Shown piece by piece: positions 1 through 8,235 of a DNA stretch of 64,000 nt (its first letter is position 1; each line of letters begins with the position of its first letter). A program made the position numbers and the translations under genes. Origin of the DNA: an uncultured Microbacterium sp. (GTDB taxonomy: Bacteria; Actinomycetota; Actinomycetes; Actinomycetales; Microbacteriaceae); contig NZ_CANKZA010000003.1 of the NCBI RefSeq assembly GCF_947488465.1, forward strand, positions 310,001 through 374,000, given 5' to 3'. The notes beneath the pieces are model-generated. The model was not told where the DNA came from. It searched no databases and was given only the letters and a program-made list of their open reading frames with translations.

Positions 1-534
1 GGTCCGGACGAGATGGCGCCGACGGCTCCGCGCGTGATCAGCGTGCAGATCCCCGTCGACAAGATCGGTGAGCTCATCGGGCCCAAGGGCAAGACGATCA
101 ACTCGATCCAGGACACCACCGGCGCGCAGATCTCCATCGAGGAGGACGGCACCGTCTACATCGGCGCGACCGATGGTCCCTCGGCCGAGGCCGCCCGTGC
201 GCAGGTCAACGCGATCGCGAACCCCACCAACCCGGAGGTCGGCGAGCAGTTCCTCGGAACCGTCGTCAAGCTTGCCGCGTTCGGTGCGTTCGTCTCGCTC
301 CTGCCCGGCAAGGATGGCCTGCTCCACATCAGCGAGGTGCGCAAGCTCGCCGGTGGCAAGCGTGTCGAGAACGTCGATGACGTGCTCTCGGTCGGTCAGA
401 AGATCCTCGTGAAGATCACGAAGATCGACGACCGCGGCAAGCTGTCACTCGAGCCCGTGCTCGACGAAGCAGCTGACCAGGAAGGCTCGGCTGCGGCCAG
501 CGAGGGTCCCGGAGACGCTCCCGCCGAAGGCTGA
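1..534 (+). CDS. pnp: polyribonucleotide nucleotidyltransferase, C-terminal part
   Basis: This is the 3' end of a gene that begins before the window; the frame is open from base 1 and encodes 177 residues. PNPase degrades RNA 3' to 5' by phosphorolysis. The two RNA-binding domains that close the protein are visible: a KH domain with the GxxG loop in IGPKGKTI (about residues 25-32), then an S1 domain from [17 protein letters not shown] to LSLEPV. The final acidic Glu/Ala/Gly-rich tail is usual in actinobacteria. The catalytic RNase PH domains lie outside the window. A strong hairpin follows the stop codon. The call is firm because the KH-S1 order and sequence are diagnostic. Confidence 0.96.
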   Translation, partial: GPDEMAPTAPRVISVQIPVDKIGELIGPKGKTINSIQDTTGAQISIEEDGTVYIGATDGPSAEAARAQVNAIANPTNPEVGEQFLGTVVKLAAFGAFVSLLPGKDGLLHISEVRKLAGGKRVENVDDVLSVGQKILVKITKIDDRGKLSLEPVLDEAADQEGSAAASEGPGDAPAEG

Positions 535-555
535 ACCTGACGGTTCCTGACTGTG

Positions 556-596
556 CGGATGCCCGCCTCCTCCCGTGTCGGAGGGGCGGGCATCCG
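556..596 (+). terminator. hairpin terminator after pnp
   Basis: There is a perfect 12-base inverted repeat (556-567 with 585-596, arm CGGATGCCCGCC) around a short loop, 20 bases after the pnp stop. No T-run follows, which is common for terminators of GC-rich actinobacteria. Confidence 0.75.
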
Positions 597-786
597 TGCG
601 TGTGGCTCGTGTCCTCCCAATGGGGGACAAAACTGCACCTGACCGGGCGATGAGAGAGAACCGTTATGCAATGTTTACCGCGCGTTCGGGTCAATGGGCG
701 TCCGTGTCCCCGCCCTGCTCTACCCTCGGAGGTACGCATCGGGGGGTGCGAGAACCTGGACACTCCCCAGCAGCAAGGGGTGTGAG

Positions 787-1818
787 ATGGGCTTTTTCGG
801 CGTCGGGACGTCAGCCCCCACCGAGCGCGCGGACATCGTATCGACGGCCACGCATCCCTCGGCACCCATTCCCGTGCAGGGCGCTCCCGTCGGGGCAGCC
901 GTGCGTGTGGCGCTCGGCGAGACCGGGTTGCGCGTGTTCCCCCTCATCCTCGGGGCGGCGGAGTTCGGGTGGCACGTCGATCCGGGCGCGGCCCACATGA
1001 TCCTCGACGTCTACCGCAGTCGCGGAGGCAACGCGATCCACACCTCTGACGGCTATTCGGCCGGGCGCAGCGAGCACATCGTCGGTCAGTGGTTGCAGAC
1101 CCGCGGCGTGCGTGATGACACAGTCGTCGCGGTGCGAGTGGGGACGCATCCGGATCATCCGGGCCTCGGCTCGGTCAACCTCATCCGGTCGGTCGAGGCA
1201 TCCCTCACCCGGCTGCAGACCGACCGCATCGATGTGCTCTACCTCGATGCCGCGGCAGATTCTGCCACCGCGCTCGAAGACACTCTCGCCACGGCGGAGT
1301 GGCTCGTCGAAGCGGGAAAGGTGCGCGCGCTCGGCGCCCACGGCCACACGGCGGCACAACTCGTCGAGGCACGTATTCTCGCCTCGGCGGGGTACCCGCG
1401 CCTCACGGTGCTCGATGTGCCGTACAACGTCCTGCGTCGCGATGAGTTCGACGGTGATCTCAAACTCGTCGCCGGCGCGCAGGGAATCGCGGTGACGCCG
1501 TCGCAGGCTCTCGAGCACGGGTACCTCGCCGGCGTTCACCGCTCGCGTGCCGGCGTGGCACTGTCGGTGCGAGGAACGCAGCTGGCCGCAGCGATGAACC
1601 GGCGCGGCACGCGCGCGCTTCGGGCCCTCGACAAGGTCGGAGCCGAGTTGTCCGTTCCGACGGCCGCCGTGGCGATCGCGTGGTTGCTGGCCCAGAGAAC
1701 GGTCGCGGCGCCCATCGTGAACGCCTACGCCGTCGGTCACATCGAGGAACTCGTCCAGGGCGTCGGCGCGCGGCTCAGCCGCGCACAGCTGGCCGACATC
1801 GCCCGCGCCGCTCAGTAG
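787..1818 (+). CDS. aldo/keto reductase family protein with degenerate active site
   Basis: The product has 343 residues with the overall aldo/keto reductase barrel layout (FPLILGAAEFGWHVD near residue 51, DGYSAGRSEHIVG near 88, the GKVRALGAHGH strand). I place the start at ATG 787, preceded by a purine-rich AAGGGGTG; a longer frame back to 694 adds residues with no family similarity. The catalytic tetrad of the family is Asp, Tyr, Lys, His. Here only the Tyr (Y90) is kept; the Asp is His85, the Lys is Arg117 and the His is Asp154. The protein may bind NAD(P)H without normal reductase chemistry. A TACCCT at 721-726 may be its -10 element. The family call is good; activity is doubtful. Confidence 0.82.
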   Translation: MGFFGVGTSAPTERADIVSTATHPSAPIPVQGAPVGAAVRVALGETGLRVFPLILGAAEFGWHVDPGAAHMILDVYRSRGGNAIHTSDGYSAGRSEHIVGQWLQTRGVRDDTVVAVRVGTHPDHPGLGSVNLIRSVEASLTRLQTDRIDVLYLDAAADSATALEDTLATAEWLVEAGKVRALGAHGHTAAQLVEARILASAGYPRLTVLDVPYNVLRRDEFDGDLKLVAGAQGIAVTPSQALEHGYLAGVHRSRAGVALSVRGTQLAAAMNRRGTRALRALDKVGAELSVPTAAVAIAWLLAQRTVAAPIVNAYAVGHIEELVQGVGARLSRAQLADIARAAQ

Positions 1819-1900
1819 CGCTGGGCTCCTCGCCCGGGGCCTGACGTAGGGTGGGAAGTACCCGCCCCCAGACCCCCGGCTGCGATGAGACGAGCGTGAC

Positions 1901-2500
1901 GTGACGCATTATCTCTACCTTGTGCGCCACGGGGAGCATCTTGACGCGGAGCACGGGCTTGAGGATGGACCGCTCTCTCCGCGCGGGCGTCGCCAGGCAG
2001 AGCTGTTGGCCGATCGGCTCTCGGGCGTGCCGTTGGATGCGGTGTGGCACTCGCCGCTCGAGCGAGCGGCTGAGACGGCGCGCGCGGTTGCCGATCGCCT
2101 CCCCGCGGTCGACCCCCGACCGTCGCCGCTGCTGTTCGACTGCATACCGACGGGGATGACACCCGACACGCCGGCGATATACGAGTCGTTCTTCGGTTCG
2201 TTCACCGAGGCGGAAGTCGATGCGGGCCGAGCGCAGATGGCCGATGCCGTCTCGGAGTTCCTCGCCCGCAAGGCCGATGCGCACGAGCTGCTCATCACCC
2301 ACAACTTCGTGATCGCCTGGTTCGTCCGTGAGGCTCTCGACGCGCCGGAGTGGCGCTGGATGACGGTCAATCAGGCCCACTGCGGGCTCACTGTCCTCGC
2401 GCAGCGCCCCGGCCGGCCCTGGGCTCTCGTCTCGCACAACGACCTCGCCCACTTGCCGTTCGAGTTGCGCACCGGTCTCCCCGAGGTTCCGCCGGTCTGA
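1901..2500 (+). CDS. histidine phosphatase family protein
   Basis: This is a 199-residue phosphoglycerate mutase-like phosphatase. The phosphohistidine motif LVRHGEH is at residues 7-13, Arg/Glu residues (HSPLERAAETA) follow near 50, and the second catalytic His lies in LLITHNFVIAWF. The substrate cannot be told from sequence; the family acts on small phosphorylated metabolites or proteins. The start is GTG 1901. A TAGGGT hexamer at 1846-1851 gives a plausible promoter with a leader of about 40 bases. The gene stands alone, with a 400-base gap after it. Confidence 0.85.
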   Translation: MTHYLYLVRHGEHLDAEHGLEDGPLSPRGRRQAELLADRLSGVPLDAVWHSPLERAAETARAVADRLPAVDPRPSPLLFDCIPTGMTPDTPAIYESFFGSFTEAEVDAGRAQMADAVSEFLARKADAHELLITHNFVIAWFVREALDAPEWRWMTVNQAHCGLTVLAQRPGRPWALVSHNDLAHLPFELRTGLPEVPPV

Positions 2501-2919
2501 CCGCGGTCCCGCCGCGTCCCAGCCCCCTGCCGAGCTCACCGTCGCCAGACCGCCCCGGCCCGCAGGCCATGGCCCGTCACACCGCAGATCAGCTCCTGCG
2601 GGGCTGACGCACGGGGGTCCGGGCGCCGCCGCGTTCATCCCACAGGAGATGTTGTGGTGACGACGGCCGCCGCCGCGTGATTCCGGGGTTCCTGACTCGA
2701 CGCAGACAGATTCTCCTGTGGGCTGAACACGATCACGCTCGCAGAGAGCGGTGCCCAGTGAGCGAGGACACGTCCGGCGCCTCTCGCCTTGCCATACCAA
2801 CGCGTCGCGTTGGCGGGTGCCTGAGAATTGCGGGTGCAAACGGTCGTTTCCGCATCCCCGACGCGACAATTTGAGCCAACAATTCGTCGTGGACGTGGCG
2901 AGAGTCCCCGTCTGCGCAG
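2501..2919. other. gene-free gap with a possible GNAT remnant
   Basis: I find no convincing intact gene here. It contains an 11-base inverted repeat (2639-2649 and 2712-2722, CCCACAGGAGA) with a 62-base spacer, a 17-base palindrome (2797-2813) and, on the minus strand, a short stretch coding for residues like the end of the neighbouring acetyltransferase (listed separately). The open frames across the gap look like chance frames in GC-rich DNA. Confidence 0.6.
2785..2811 (-). pseudogene. possible remnant of a second GNAT gene (C-terminal end)
   Basis: Read on the minus strand, these 27 bases encode NATRWYGKA. The intact acetyltransferase just upstream on the same strand ends in NATRWYRKAL (2926-2952). 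Twenty-one of 27 bases agree; four of the six differences are in third codon positions and only one residue differs, as expected of a diverged coding copy. The matching stop codon is gone and the sequence before it cannot be aligned in one frame. The match is short, so a chance or purely family-level resemblance remains possible. Confidence 0.4.
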
Positions 2920-3390
2920 TTAGAGGGCCTTCCGGTACCAGCGGGTCGCGTTCGGGTTGTCGTTGTAAGGCTCGATTGCTGCGAAACCGCTGCGCGAGTA
3001 AAGGCTGCCGGCCGCTTCGAGGGTGTGGTGGGTATCGAGCACGAGGTCCGCGGCACCCCACTCCTTCGCCTTCGCCTCGAGGCCCTCGAGCAGCACACGC
3101 CCCCAGCCGCGGCCACGGGTTTCCGGTGCCAGATAGAGGTGCTTGACCTCGTACCGGGAGCCGTCCGGCCCGTCGGCGATCCGGCGGATGCCGCCGCACC
3201 CGACATCGTCTCCCTCATCGTCGACGACGATCAGAAAGACGCCGGCGGGAGGCGCGAAGACGGATGCGTCGGGGAACACCGGACGGTAGGTCTGCCCTTT
3301 CGGGAATGCTTCCCCTCGCATCTCGAAATACTCGGTCAGGAGCGCACGAGCGCGGGGGTCGTCGGCGGAGATCGACTGCAGGCTCACCAT
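2920..3390 (-). CDS. GNAT family N-acetyltransferase
   Basis: The product is a 156-residue acetyltransferase. The acetyl-CoA-binding motif A is clear: VKHLYLAPETRGRGWGRVLL (RGRGWG is the Q/RxxGxG/A loop), followed by the C-terminal YSRSGFAAIEPYN strand typical of GNAT enzymes. The acceptor substrate is unknown. The ATG start (3388-3390) lies seven bases after a minus-strand TACGCT, so the mRNA is probably leaderless. The gene is divergent from dapB, with 44 bases between the start codons. A possible decayed copy of its last codons lies downstream. Confidence 0.85.
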   Translation of the reverse strand: MVSLQSISADDPRARALLTEYFEMRGEAFPKGQTYRPVFPDASVFAPPAGVFLIVVDDEGDDVGCGGIRRIADGPDGSRYEVKHLYLAPETRGRGWGRVLLEGLEAKAKEWGAADLVLDTHHTLEAAGSLYSRSGFAAIEPYNDNPNATRWYRKAL

Positions 3391-3403
3391 GTGTTCGAGC
3401 GTA
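3391..3403 (-). promoter_or_regulatory. -10 element of the GNAT gene (leaderless type)
   Basis: The minus strand reads TACGCT (3398-3403), then seven bases, then the ATG at 3390. Confidence 0.5.
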
Positions 3404-3422
3404 ACGCGCGGCAGTCGCCGCG

Positions 3423-3434
3423 TAGGCTGAGGGG
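3423..3434 (+). promoter_or_regulatory. -10 element of dapB (leaderless type)
   Basis: TAGGCT (3423-3428) is followed by six bases and the ATG at 3435. GAGGGG between them could also act as a very close ribosome site, but the spacing fits a leaderless start better. Confidence 0.55.
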
Positions 3435-4250
3435 ATGACCATGACGCGCGTGGCCCTCGTGGGCGGAACCGGAAAGCTGGGGGCGATCATCGCGGCCGTC
3501 ATCGAGGCGAGCGACGAGTTCGAGACGGTGGCGGTGCTCGGTTCCTCGAGCGATCTCGACGAGATCGACGGCGCCGACCTCGTCGTCGACGCCTCTACGC
3601 CGGCCGTGTCTATCGACGTGGTCCGTGCGGCGATCGAACGGGGGATCAACGTCCTCGTCGGCACGTCCGGCTGGTCGGCCGAGCGCATCGCGCTCGTTCG
3701 CCCCCTCGTGCAGGCAGCCGGCACCGGCGCCGTGTTCATCCCCAATTTCTCGCTCGGCTCGGTCATCGGCTCGGCGCTCGCCGCAGCAGCTGCACCGTTC
3801 TTCCCTTCGATCGAGATCGTCGAAACGCACCGCGAGACGAAGGTCGATTCGCCGAGCGGCACCGCCGTCCGAACGGCGGAGCTCATCGCCGCGGCCCGTC
3901 AGGATGCCGGTCCGGTCGAGTCGCCGCACGCGGATCAGCGCGCCCGCGGACAGCAGGTGGCCAGCATCCCCGTGCACTCGCTGCGGCGCCCCGGCGTCAT
4001 CGCGCGACAGGAGACGATCCTCTCCGGTCCCGGTGAGGCACTCACCCTCGTCCACGACACGGTGGAACCGGCCGCCGCGTACGGCCCCGGCATCCGAGTG
4101 GCGCTCGCTGCCGCACGCGACGCACGTGGAGTGACCGTGGGTCTCGACTCGCTCATCGACATCGGTCTGCGCGCCCCCTCTGCGCGTGCAGTGGCGCCGA
4201 TCGATGAGGGCGGCGTGCCCGGTCAGGTCGCCCGCACCACGGGAGCATGA
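3435..4250 (+). CDS. dapB: 4-hydroxy-tetrahydrodipicolinate reductase
   Basis: The enzyme reduces (hydroxy)tetrahydrodipicolinate with NAD(P)H in the diaminopimelate/lysine pathway; DAP also serves the cell wall. The protein has 271 residues. The nucleotide loop GGTGKLG is at residues 10-16, GTSGW at 76-80, PNFSLG at 103-108, and the catalytic block ETHRETKVDSPSGTA at 130-144, with the conserved Lys and the substrate-binding SGT. The usual first His of the block (E-x-H-H) is present only as THR, as in other actinobacterial forms. It overlaps the next gene by four bases (ATGA). dapA and dapF are also in the window but in separate units. Confidence 0.95.
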   Translation: MTMTRVALVGGTGKLGAIIAAVIEASDEFETVAVLGSSSDLDEIDGADLVVDASTPAVSIDVVRAAIERGINVLVGTSGWSAERIALVRPLVQAAGTGAVFIPNFSLGSVIGSALAAAAAPFFPSIEIVETHRETKVDSPSGTAVRTAELIAAARQDAGPVESPHADQRARGQQVASIPVHSLRRPGVIARQETILSGPGEALTLVHDTVEPAAAYGPGIRVALAAARDARGVTVGLDSLIDIGLRAPSARAVAPIDEGGVPGQVARTTGA

Positions 4251-4687
4251 GCGCTCGGATCGGCGTCGCCGTCATGGCGGTGCTGTTGACGCTCTATGTC
4301 GTGCTCGTCGGGCAGCGAGCCTGGCTGCTGGTGACATCCGCCGAGCCTGTGGGGATCGTGATGGGCGTTGCCCTGATCGTGTTGCCACTCATCGCCGTCT
4401 GGGCGATGTGGCGTGAGATCCGCTTCGGCGTGCGCGCCTCCGCGCTCGCCGCGCGCCTCGAGACCGAGGGCGGTCTTCCGGCGGAGGAACTCGACGTCCG
4501 ACCGAGCGGACGCCCCGAACGGGCGCAAGCCGATGAGCTGTTCCCGGCCTATCGCGCCGACGTCGAGGCGCACCCGGAGGACTGGCGCGCCTGGTTCCGG
4601 TTGGGCCTCGCCTACGACGGCGCGGGCGATCGCAGCCGCGCACGTCAGGCGATCCGCACCGCGATCACCCTCGAGCGGGCACGCTAA
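4247..4687 (+). CDS. membrane-anchored TPR-like protein
   Basis: This 146-residue protein has two N-terminal transmembrane helices (about residues 5-23 and 34-54) and a soluble C-terminal part ending in a tetratricopeptide-like helix pair (WRAWFRLGLAYDGAGDRSRA). It follows dapB with an ATGA overlap, so it is translated with it. I recognise it as a conserved actinobacterial protein of unknown function; the TPR end suggests protein contacts at the inner membrane face. It ends four bases into the convergent epimerase gene. Confidence 0.75.
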   Translation: MSARIGVAVMAVLLTLYVVLVGQRAWLLVTSAEPVGIVMGVALIVLPLIAVWAMWREIRFGVRASALAARLETEGGLPAEELDVRPSGRPERAQADELFPAYRADVEAHPEDWRAWFRLGLAYDGAGDRSRARQAIRTAITLERAR

Positions 4688-5595
4688 GCCGGGACGGCCG
4701 CTGCCACAGCGTCTTCGACCGTGGTGTGGGTGAACGTGAAGCCGGATGCCTCCAGAACCCCGGGCACGACGTGCGAGTCGCTTGCGAGAAGCGACTGTGT
4801 CGCATCGCGACCGAGCACGAGCGAAATCGCCCACAGGGGAGCGCGCACGAGGAACGGCCGATTCATGCGCCGGGCCAGGGCGAAGCCGAGGTCGTTGGCC
4901 GTCGCGCGAGTCGGGCCGGTGAGGTTCACGGGCCCTGCCACCTCGTGGTCGATGATGTGTCGGATGGCCCGCACTTCATCCTCGAGCGAGATCCACGGCC
5001 ACGCCTGAGTCCCCGGACCGATGGGTCCGGACACGCCGTACTTCGTCAGAAGCAAGAGCGGCTTCAGCACTCCCTCACGATGGATGATCGGCGCGGTCCG
5101 AAGGAGGGCGACTCGCCCGGGCGTGCGCTGCGCGGCGGTCTCCCACTCGCCGCAGACATCCGCGAGGAAGGTATCGCCGCGCGGAGAGGCCTCCGTCAGG
5201 ACGGCTCCCGGGGCAGACGGGTAGTAGCCGGCTCCGGAGGCGGAGACGAACGCCGGAGCCTCCGCGCCAAGCGCGGTGAGGGCTGTGGCGAGTGTTTGCG
5301 TGGGCAACAGTCGCGACCACAGCAGCTCGTGCTTGTACCGCGGGGTCCAGGGAAAGCGGCCGATGCTCGCGCCATTCAGGTTGACCACGGCGCGCGCACC
5401 GCGCAGGACCTCGGGGTCGAGCAGCGTGTGCCCCGGGTTCCACGAGCGCTCATCCGGCGCCTCGACCGGACGCCGCACGAGCCGGGTGACGGCCACGCCG
5501 TCGGCGCGCAGTGCGTCCACGAGAGCGCGACCGATCAGTCCGGATGCGCCGGAGACGACGACCCGGCCGGGCACCTCGATGGGGGCGTCAGGCAA
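4684..5595 (-). CDS. TIGR01777-type NAD-dependent epimerase (SDR39U1/YfcH-like)
   Basis: This is an extended short-chain dehydrogenase-like protein of 303 residues. VVVSGASGLIGRALV near residue 13 is the Rossmann GxxGxxG loop, followed by VNLNGASIGRFPW and the family C-terminal domain (LVLGRDATQSLLASDSHVVPG). The family's substrate is not established; links to cell division or septation have been proposed. The start is either TTG at 5595, which overlaps the osmC stop codon, or GTG at 5574. No ATG is available. It probably forms an operon with osmC upstream. Confidence 0.82.
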   Translation of the reverse strand: MPDAPIEVPGRVVVSGASGLIGRALVDALRADGVAVTRLVRRPVEAPDERSWNPGHTLLDPEVLRGARAVVNLNGASIGRFPWTPRYKHELLWSRLLPTQTLATALTALGAEAPAFVSASGAGYYPSAPGAVLTEASPRGDTFLADVCGEWETAAQRTPGRVALLRTAPIIHREGVLKPLLLLTKYGVSGPIGPGTQAWPWISLEDEVRAIRHIIDHEVAGPVNLTGPTRATANDLGFALARRMNRPFLVRAPLWAISLVLGRDATQSLLASDSHVVPGVLEASGFTFTHTTVEDAVAAAVPA

Positions 5596-6013
5596 GCGTC
5601 GCCTCGAGTGTGATCTCGATTCCGGTGAGCGCGGCCGAGACGGGGCATCCGGTCTTGGCTTCGTCGGCGATCCGCGCGAAATCCTCGGCCGACAGGCCCG
5701 GCACCACAGCGTTGACGTTGAGGTGAGAGCCGGTGATGCCCGTGCCGGGGATGAAGGTGACCGATGCGGTCGTCTCCACGCTGTCCGGCGGAGTGCCGTT
5801 GCCGGTGAGTGCGTGCGAGAGCGCCATGCTGAAGCAGGCGGAATGCGCCGCGGCGAGCAGTTCTTCGGGGGTCGTGACCGAGGTTGAGCCCTCGCTGCGC
5901 GCCTTCCAGTTCACCGGCAGTGGACCCTGGTTGGAGCTTTCCAGAGCAACCTCCCCGGAGCCCTCGGCGAGACTCCCCTTCCAGCTGGTGCTGGCTTCGC
6001 TCGTGACGCTCAT
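5588..6013 (-). CDS. osmC: OsmC family peroxiredoxin
   Basis: OsmC/Ohr proteins reduce organic hydroperoxides with two active cysteines. Both are present in this 141-residue protein: AHSACFSMALS (Cys about 59) and KTGCPVSAAL (Cys about 124). The sequence pattern fits the OsmC rather than the Ohr branch. The ATG at 6013 follows a strong AGGAGG-type ribosome site (CAGGAGGACACG). Its 3' end overlaps the next gene by eight bases, implying co-transcription. A role in peroxide defence is inferred from the family. Confidence 0.92.
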   Translation of the reverse strand: MSVTSEASTSWKGSLAEGSGEVALESSNQGPLPVNWKARSEGSTSVTTPEELLAAAHSACFSMALSHALTGNGTPPDSVETTASVTFIPGTGITGSHLNVNAVVPGLSAEDFARIADEAKTGCPVSAALTGIEITLEATLA

Positions 6014-6125
6014 CGTGTCCTCCTGGTGGATCTGCGGGGTGGATGCCGGCGCATGCGCGCCTGCGTCGAGCCTAGACCGCAGGCCGGGGCAGGGGAACAG
6101 ACGGGGAGCTCCCGTCGAGGTGGGA

Positions 6126-6563
6126 TCAGACCCCGACGCCGACGGCGGTCACGCGTGCGAGCTCGAGCTCGATGACATCGCGTCGGGGTGTGCCGCCGAA
6201 GCGCGTCTGGATCACGCCGTCGCCATCCAGGATCAAGGTGGTCGGCGTCTGCAACACGTGGAAGTGCTTGGCGATGTCCGGACGGTGCGTGAGATCGATG
6301 TCGAGATGCACCACGCCGTCGCGATCGTCCGCGATCTCCGTGAGGGTGCGGTGAACCCCGGGGCACCGCGCGCACATCTCGGTGCTGAACTGCAACAGTG
6401 TGGCGCGCTCGCCCAGTGCGCCCGCACCGAGCCGGTGCGGCTCGACGACTTCGCTCGGATCCTGACGGCGCGGACGATTCTGCTGCCAACGCAGGTACGC
6501 ACCGACGCCGATCGTCGCCGCGAGCAACGCGGCGAGGACGAGGGCGGCATCCGTCAGATTCAC
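6126..6563 (-). CDS. membrane-anchored thioredoxin-like protein
   Basis: The protein has 145 residues. One N-terminal hydrophobic helix (residues 5-23) probably anchors it with the domain outside the membrane. The thioredoxin fold follows, with a CxxC active site in STEMCARCPGVH (Cys about 64 and 67) and the cis-proline strand LQTPTTLILDG. Arg between the cysteines differs from the usual Gly-Pro, so redox potential and partner may differ. The start is GTG at 6563, eight bases after a minus-strand TAGAGT, with GGAG also present. It is likely an exported thiol-disulfide or peroxide-linked protein; the partner is unknown. Confidence 0.8.
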   Translation of the reverse strand: MNLTDAALVLAALLAATIGVGAYLRWQQNRPRRQDPSEVVEPHRLGAGALGERATLLQFSTEMCARCPGVHRTLTEIADDRDGVVHLDIDLTHRPDIAKHFHVLQTPTTLILDGDGVIQTRFGGTPRRDVIELELARVTAVGVGV

Positions 6564-6659
6564 AACTCCGTACTCTATCCGCTCGAATGCTCCCCTGTCT
6601 GAGATCGATCACAGATGACCTCCGCGCATGACGCACGTCGGCTGATCGACCAGCGCGGG

Positions 6660-6672
6660 TAGTCTGGCCTGC
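6660..6672 (+). promoter_or_regulatory. -10 element of thyA (leaderless type)
   Basis: TAGTCT (6660-6665), seven bases, then the GTG at 6673. There is no ribosome site in the gap. Confidence 0.5.
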
Positions 6673-7488
6673 GTGAGCGCTGTCGATGTCGTCCCCACCC
6701 CGTACGAGGATCTGCTGGCGGAGGTGCTCGCCGATGGCGTGCACAAGGACGACCGGACGGGCACAGGGACGACGAGCGTCTTCGGTCGCCAAATCCGGTT
6801 CGATCTGGCCGAGGGTTTCCCGCTCATCACCACAAAGCGCGTGCACATGAAGTCGATCGCGTATGAACTCCTCTGGTTCCTGCGGGGAGAGTCCAACGTC
6901 CGGTGGCTCCAGGAGCACGGTGTGACCATCTGGGATGAGTGGGCCGATGCCGACGGCGAATTGGGGCCGGTGTACGGCGTGCAGTGGCGCTCGTGGCCCA
7001 CGCCCTCGGGGGAGCAGATCGATCAGATCAGTGAGGTGATCGCCCAGATCCGCGCGAACCCCGACTCGCGCCGCCTCATCGTGTCGGCCTGGAATCCGGC
7101 GGACATCCCGAACATGGCCCTTGCGCCGTGCCACGCGCTCTTCCAGTTCTATGTCGCCGACGGCAAGCTCTCGTGTCAGCTGTACCAACGCAGCGCAGAC
7201 ATGTTCCTCGGGGTGCCGTTCAACATCGCTTCCTACGCCCTGCTGACGCTCATGATCGCCGAGCAGACCGGCCTCCAGCCCGGCGATTTCGTATGGACCG
7301 GCGGCGATTGCCATATCTACGACAATCACGTCGAGCAGGTTCGGCAGCAGTTGTCGCGCGAACCGTATCCGTACCCGAGAGTGCGTTTCGCGCGCACGCC
7401 CGATTCGATCTTCGACTACACCTTCGATGACATCCTCGTTGAGGACTATCAGCACCATCCCAGCATCCGCGGAGCCGTCGCGGTATGA
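6673..7488 (+). CDS. thyA: thymidylate synthase
   Basis: It converts dUMP to dTMP with methylene-tetrahydrofolate, yielding dihydrofolate. The product is a full-length 271-residue ThyA. The nucleophile Cys153 is in APCHALFQF, the dUMP phosphate arginines in DDRTGTGT and DSRRL, and the folate/dUMP region in [17 protein letters not shown]. Translation starts at GTG 6673. The gene overlaps folA by four bases (ATGA); this pairing is metabolically direct, because folA regenerates the dihydrofolate that ThyA produces. Confidence 0.97.
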   Translation: MSAVDVVPTPYEDLLAEVLADGVHKDDRTGTGTTSVFGRQIRFDLAEGFPLITTKRVHMKSIAYELLWFLRGESNVRWLQEHGVTIWDEWADADGELGPVYGVQWRSWPTPSGEQIDQISEVIAQIRANPDSRRLIVSAWNPADIPNMALAPCHALFQFYVADGKLSCQLYQRSADMFLGVPFNIASYALLTLMIAEQTGLQPGDFVWTGGDCHIYDNHVEQVRQQLSREPYPYPRVRFARTPDSIFDYTFDDILVEDYQHHPSIRGAVAV

Positions 7489-7973
7489 CACGCATCGGGC
7501 TCATCTGGGCCGAAGCCCGGGGTGGTGTCATCGGCGCGGCCGGCGGGATGCCGTGGCACGTGCCGGAAGACATGGCCCGCTTCAAGGCGGTGACCACCGG
7601 ACATCCGGTGATCATGGGGCGGCGCACGTGGGAGTCGTTCCCGCCGCGCTTTCGCCCCTTGCCCGATCGTCGCAACATCGTCGTGACCGGCACCGACTCG
7701 TGGGCGGCCGATGGTGCGGAGCGCGCGGCATCGCTCGAGGCGGCCCTCGCCCTCGTCGCCGATGACGAGGCGGCGTGGGTGATCGGCGGCGGCCGCCTGT
7801 ACGCGGCGGCGATCGACGGCGCCGACGTGTTGGAGGTCACCGAACTCGATCTCGAGGTCGACGGCGACACGTATGCCCCGGTTCGTGACGGGTGGGAACT
7901 CGCGGACGCGGGGGAGTGGCAGGTCTCCCGAACCGGGGTGCCGTACCGCTTCCTCACCCTGATCCGACCCTGA
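7485..7973 (+). CDS. folA: dihydrofolate reductase
   Basis: This is a 162-residue NADPH-dependent enzyme that reduces dihydrofolate to tetrahydrofolate. Family landmarks are present: [13 protein letters not shown] at the start, the [11 protein letters not shown] active-site helix with its acidic residue, [13 protein letters not shown] (NADPH-binding Arg/Thr) and the WVIGGGRLY glycine loop. It is translationally coupled to thyA. It is the only trimethoprim-type target seen in the window. Confidence 0.96.
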   Translation: MTRIGLIWAEARGGVIGAAGGMPWHVPEDMARFKAVTTGHPVIMGRRTWESFPPRFRPLPDRRNIVVTGTDSWAADGAERAASLEAALALVADDEAAWVIGGGRLYAAAIDGADVLEVTELDLEVDGDTYAPVRDGWELADAGEWQVSRTGVPYRFLTLIRP

Positions 7974-8235
7974 CGACCTGCGGGACGAGCTCCCCGCTGC
8001 GGCCACATAGCGCGACCACACAGCGCCTCCGGCCGCTGTCGTCTCGCCACGTGTCGAGTCGCATGGCCCGTTCCGGTCAACGCGCCTCATCGGTCCCGCC
8101 CGGCCCCACGTGCACCACGGACCATACGACTCGTGCGCGATCTCACGCATCGCCTCCTCCCCAGGTCCCCGATGTCCGGGACTCTCCACCGATCGGGGAG
8201 CGGGCGCCCGCGGCGGACCGGCGGCGAGCTGAAAT

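Noticed and set aside
2639..2722. 11-base inverted repeat CCCACAGGAGA with a 62-base spacer as an IS end or attachment site
   Set aside because: No transposase, target duplication or integrase is nearby; one short repeat in GC-rich DNA is weak evidence.
2797..2813. 17-base palindrome as an operator
   Set aside because: It falls inside the GNAT-like codons NATRW on the minus strand, so codon content explains it.
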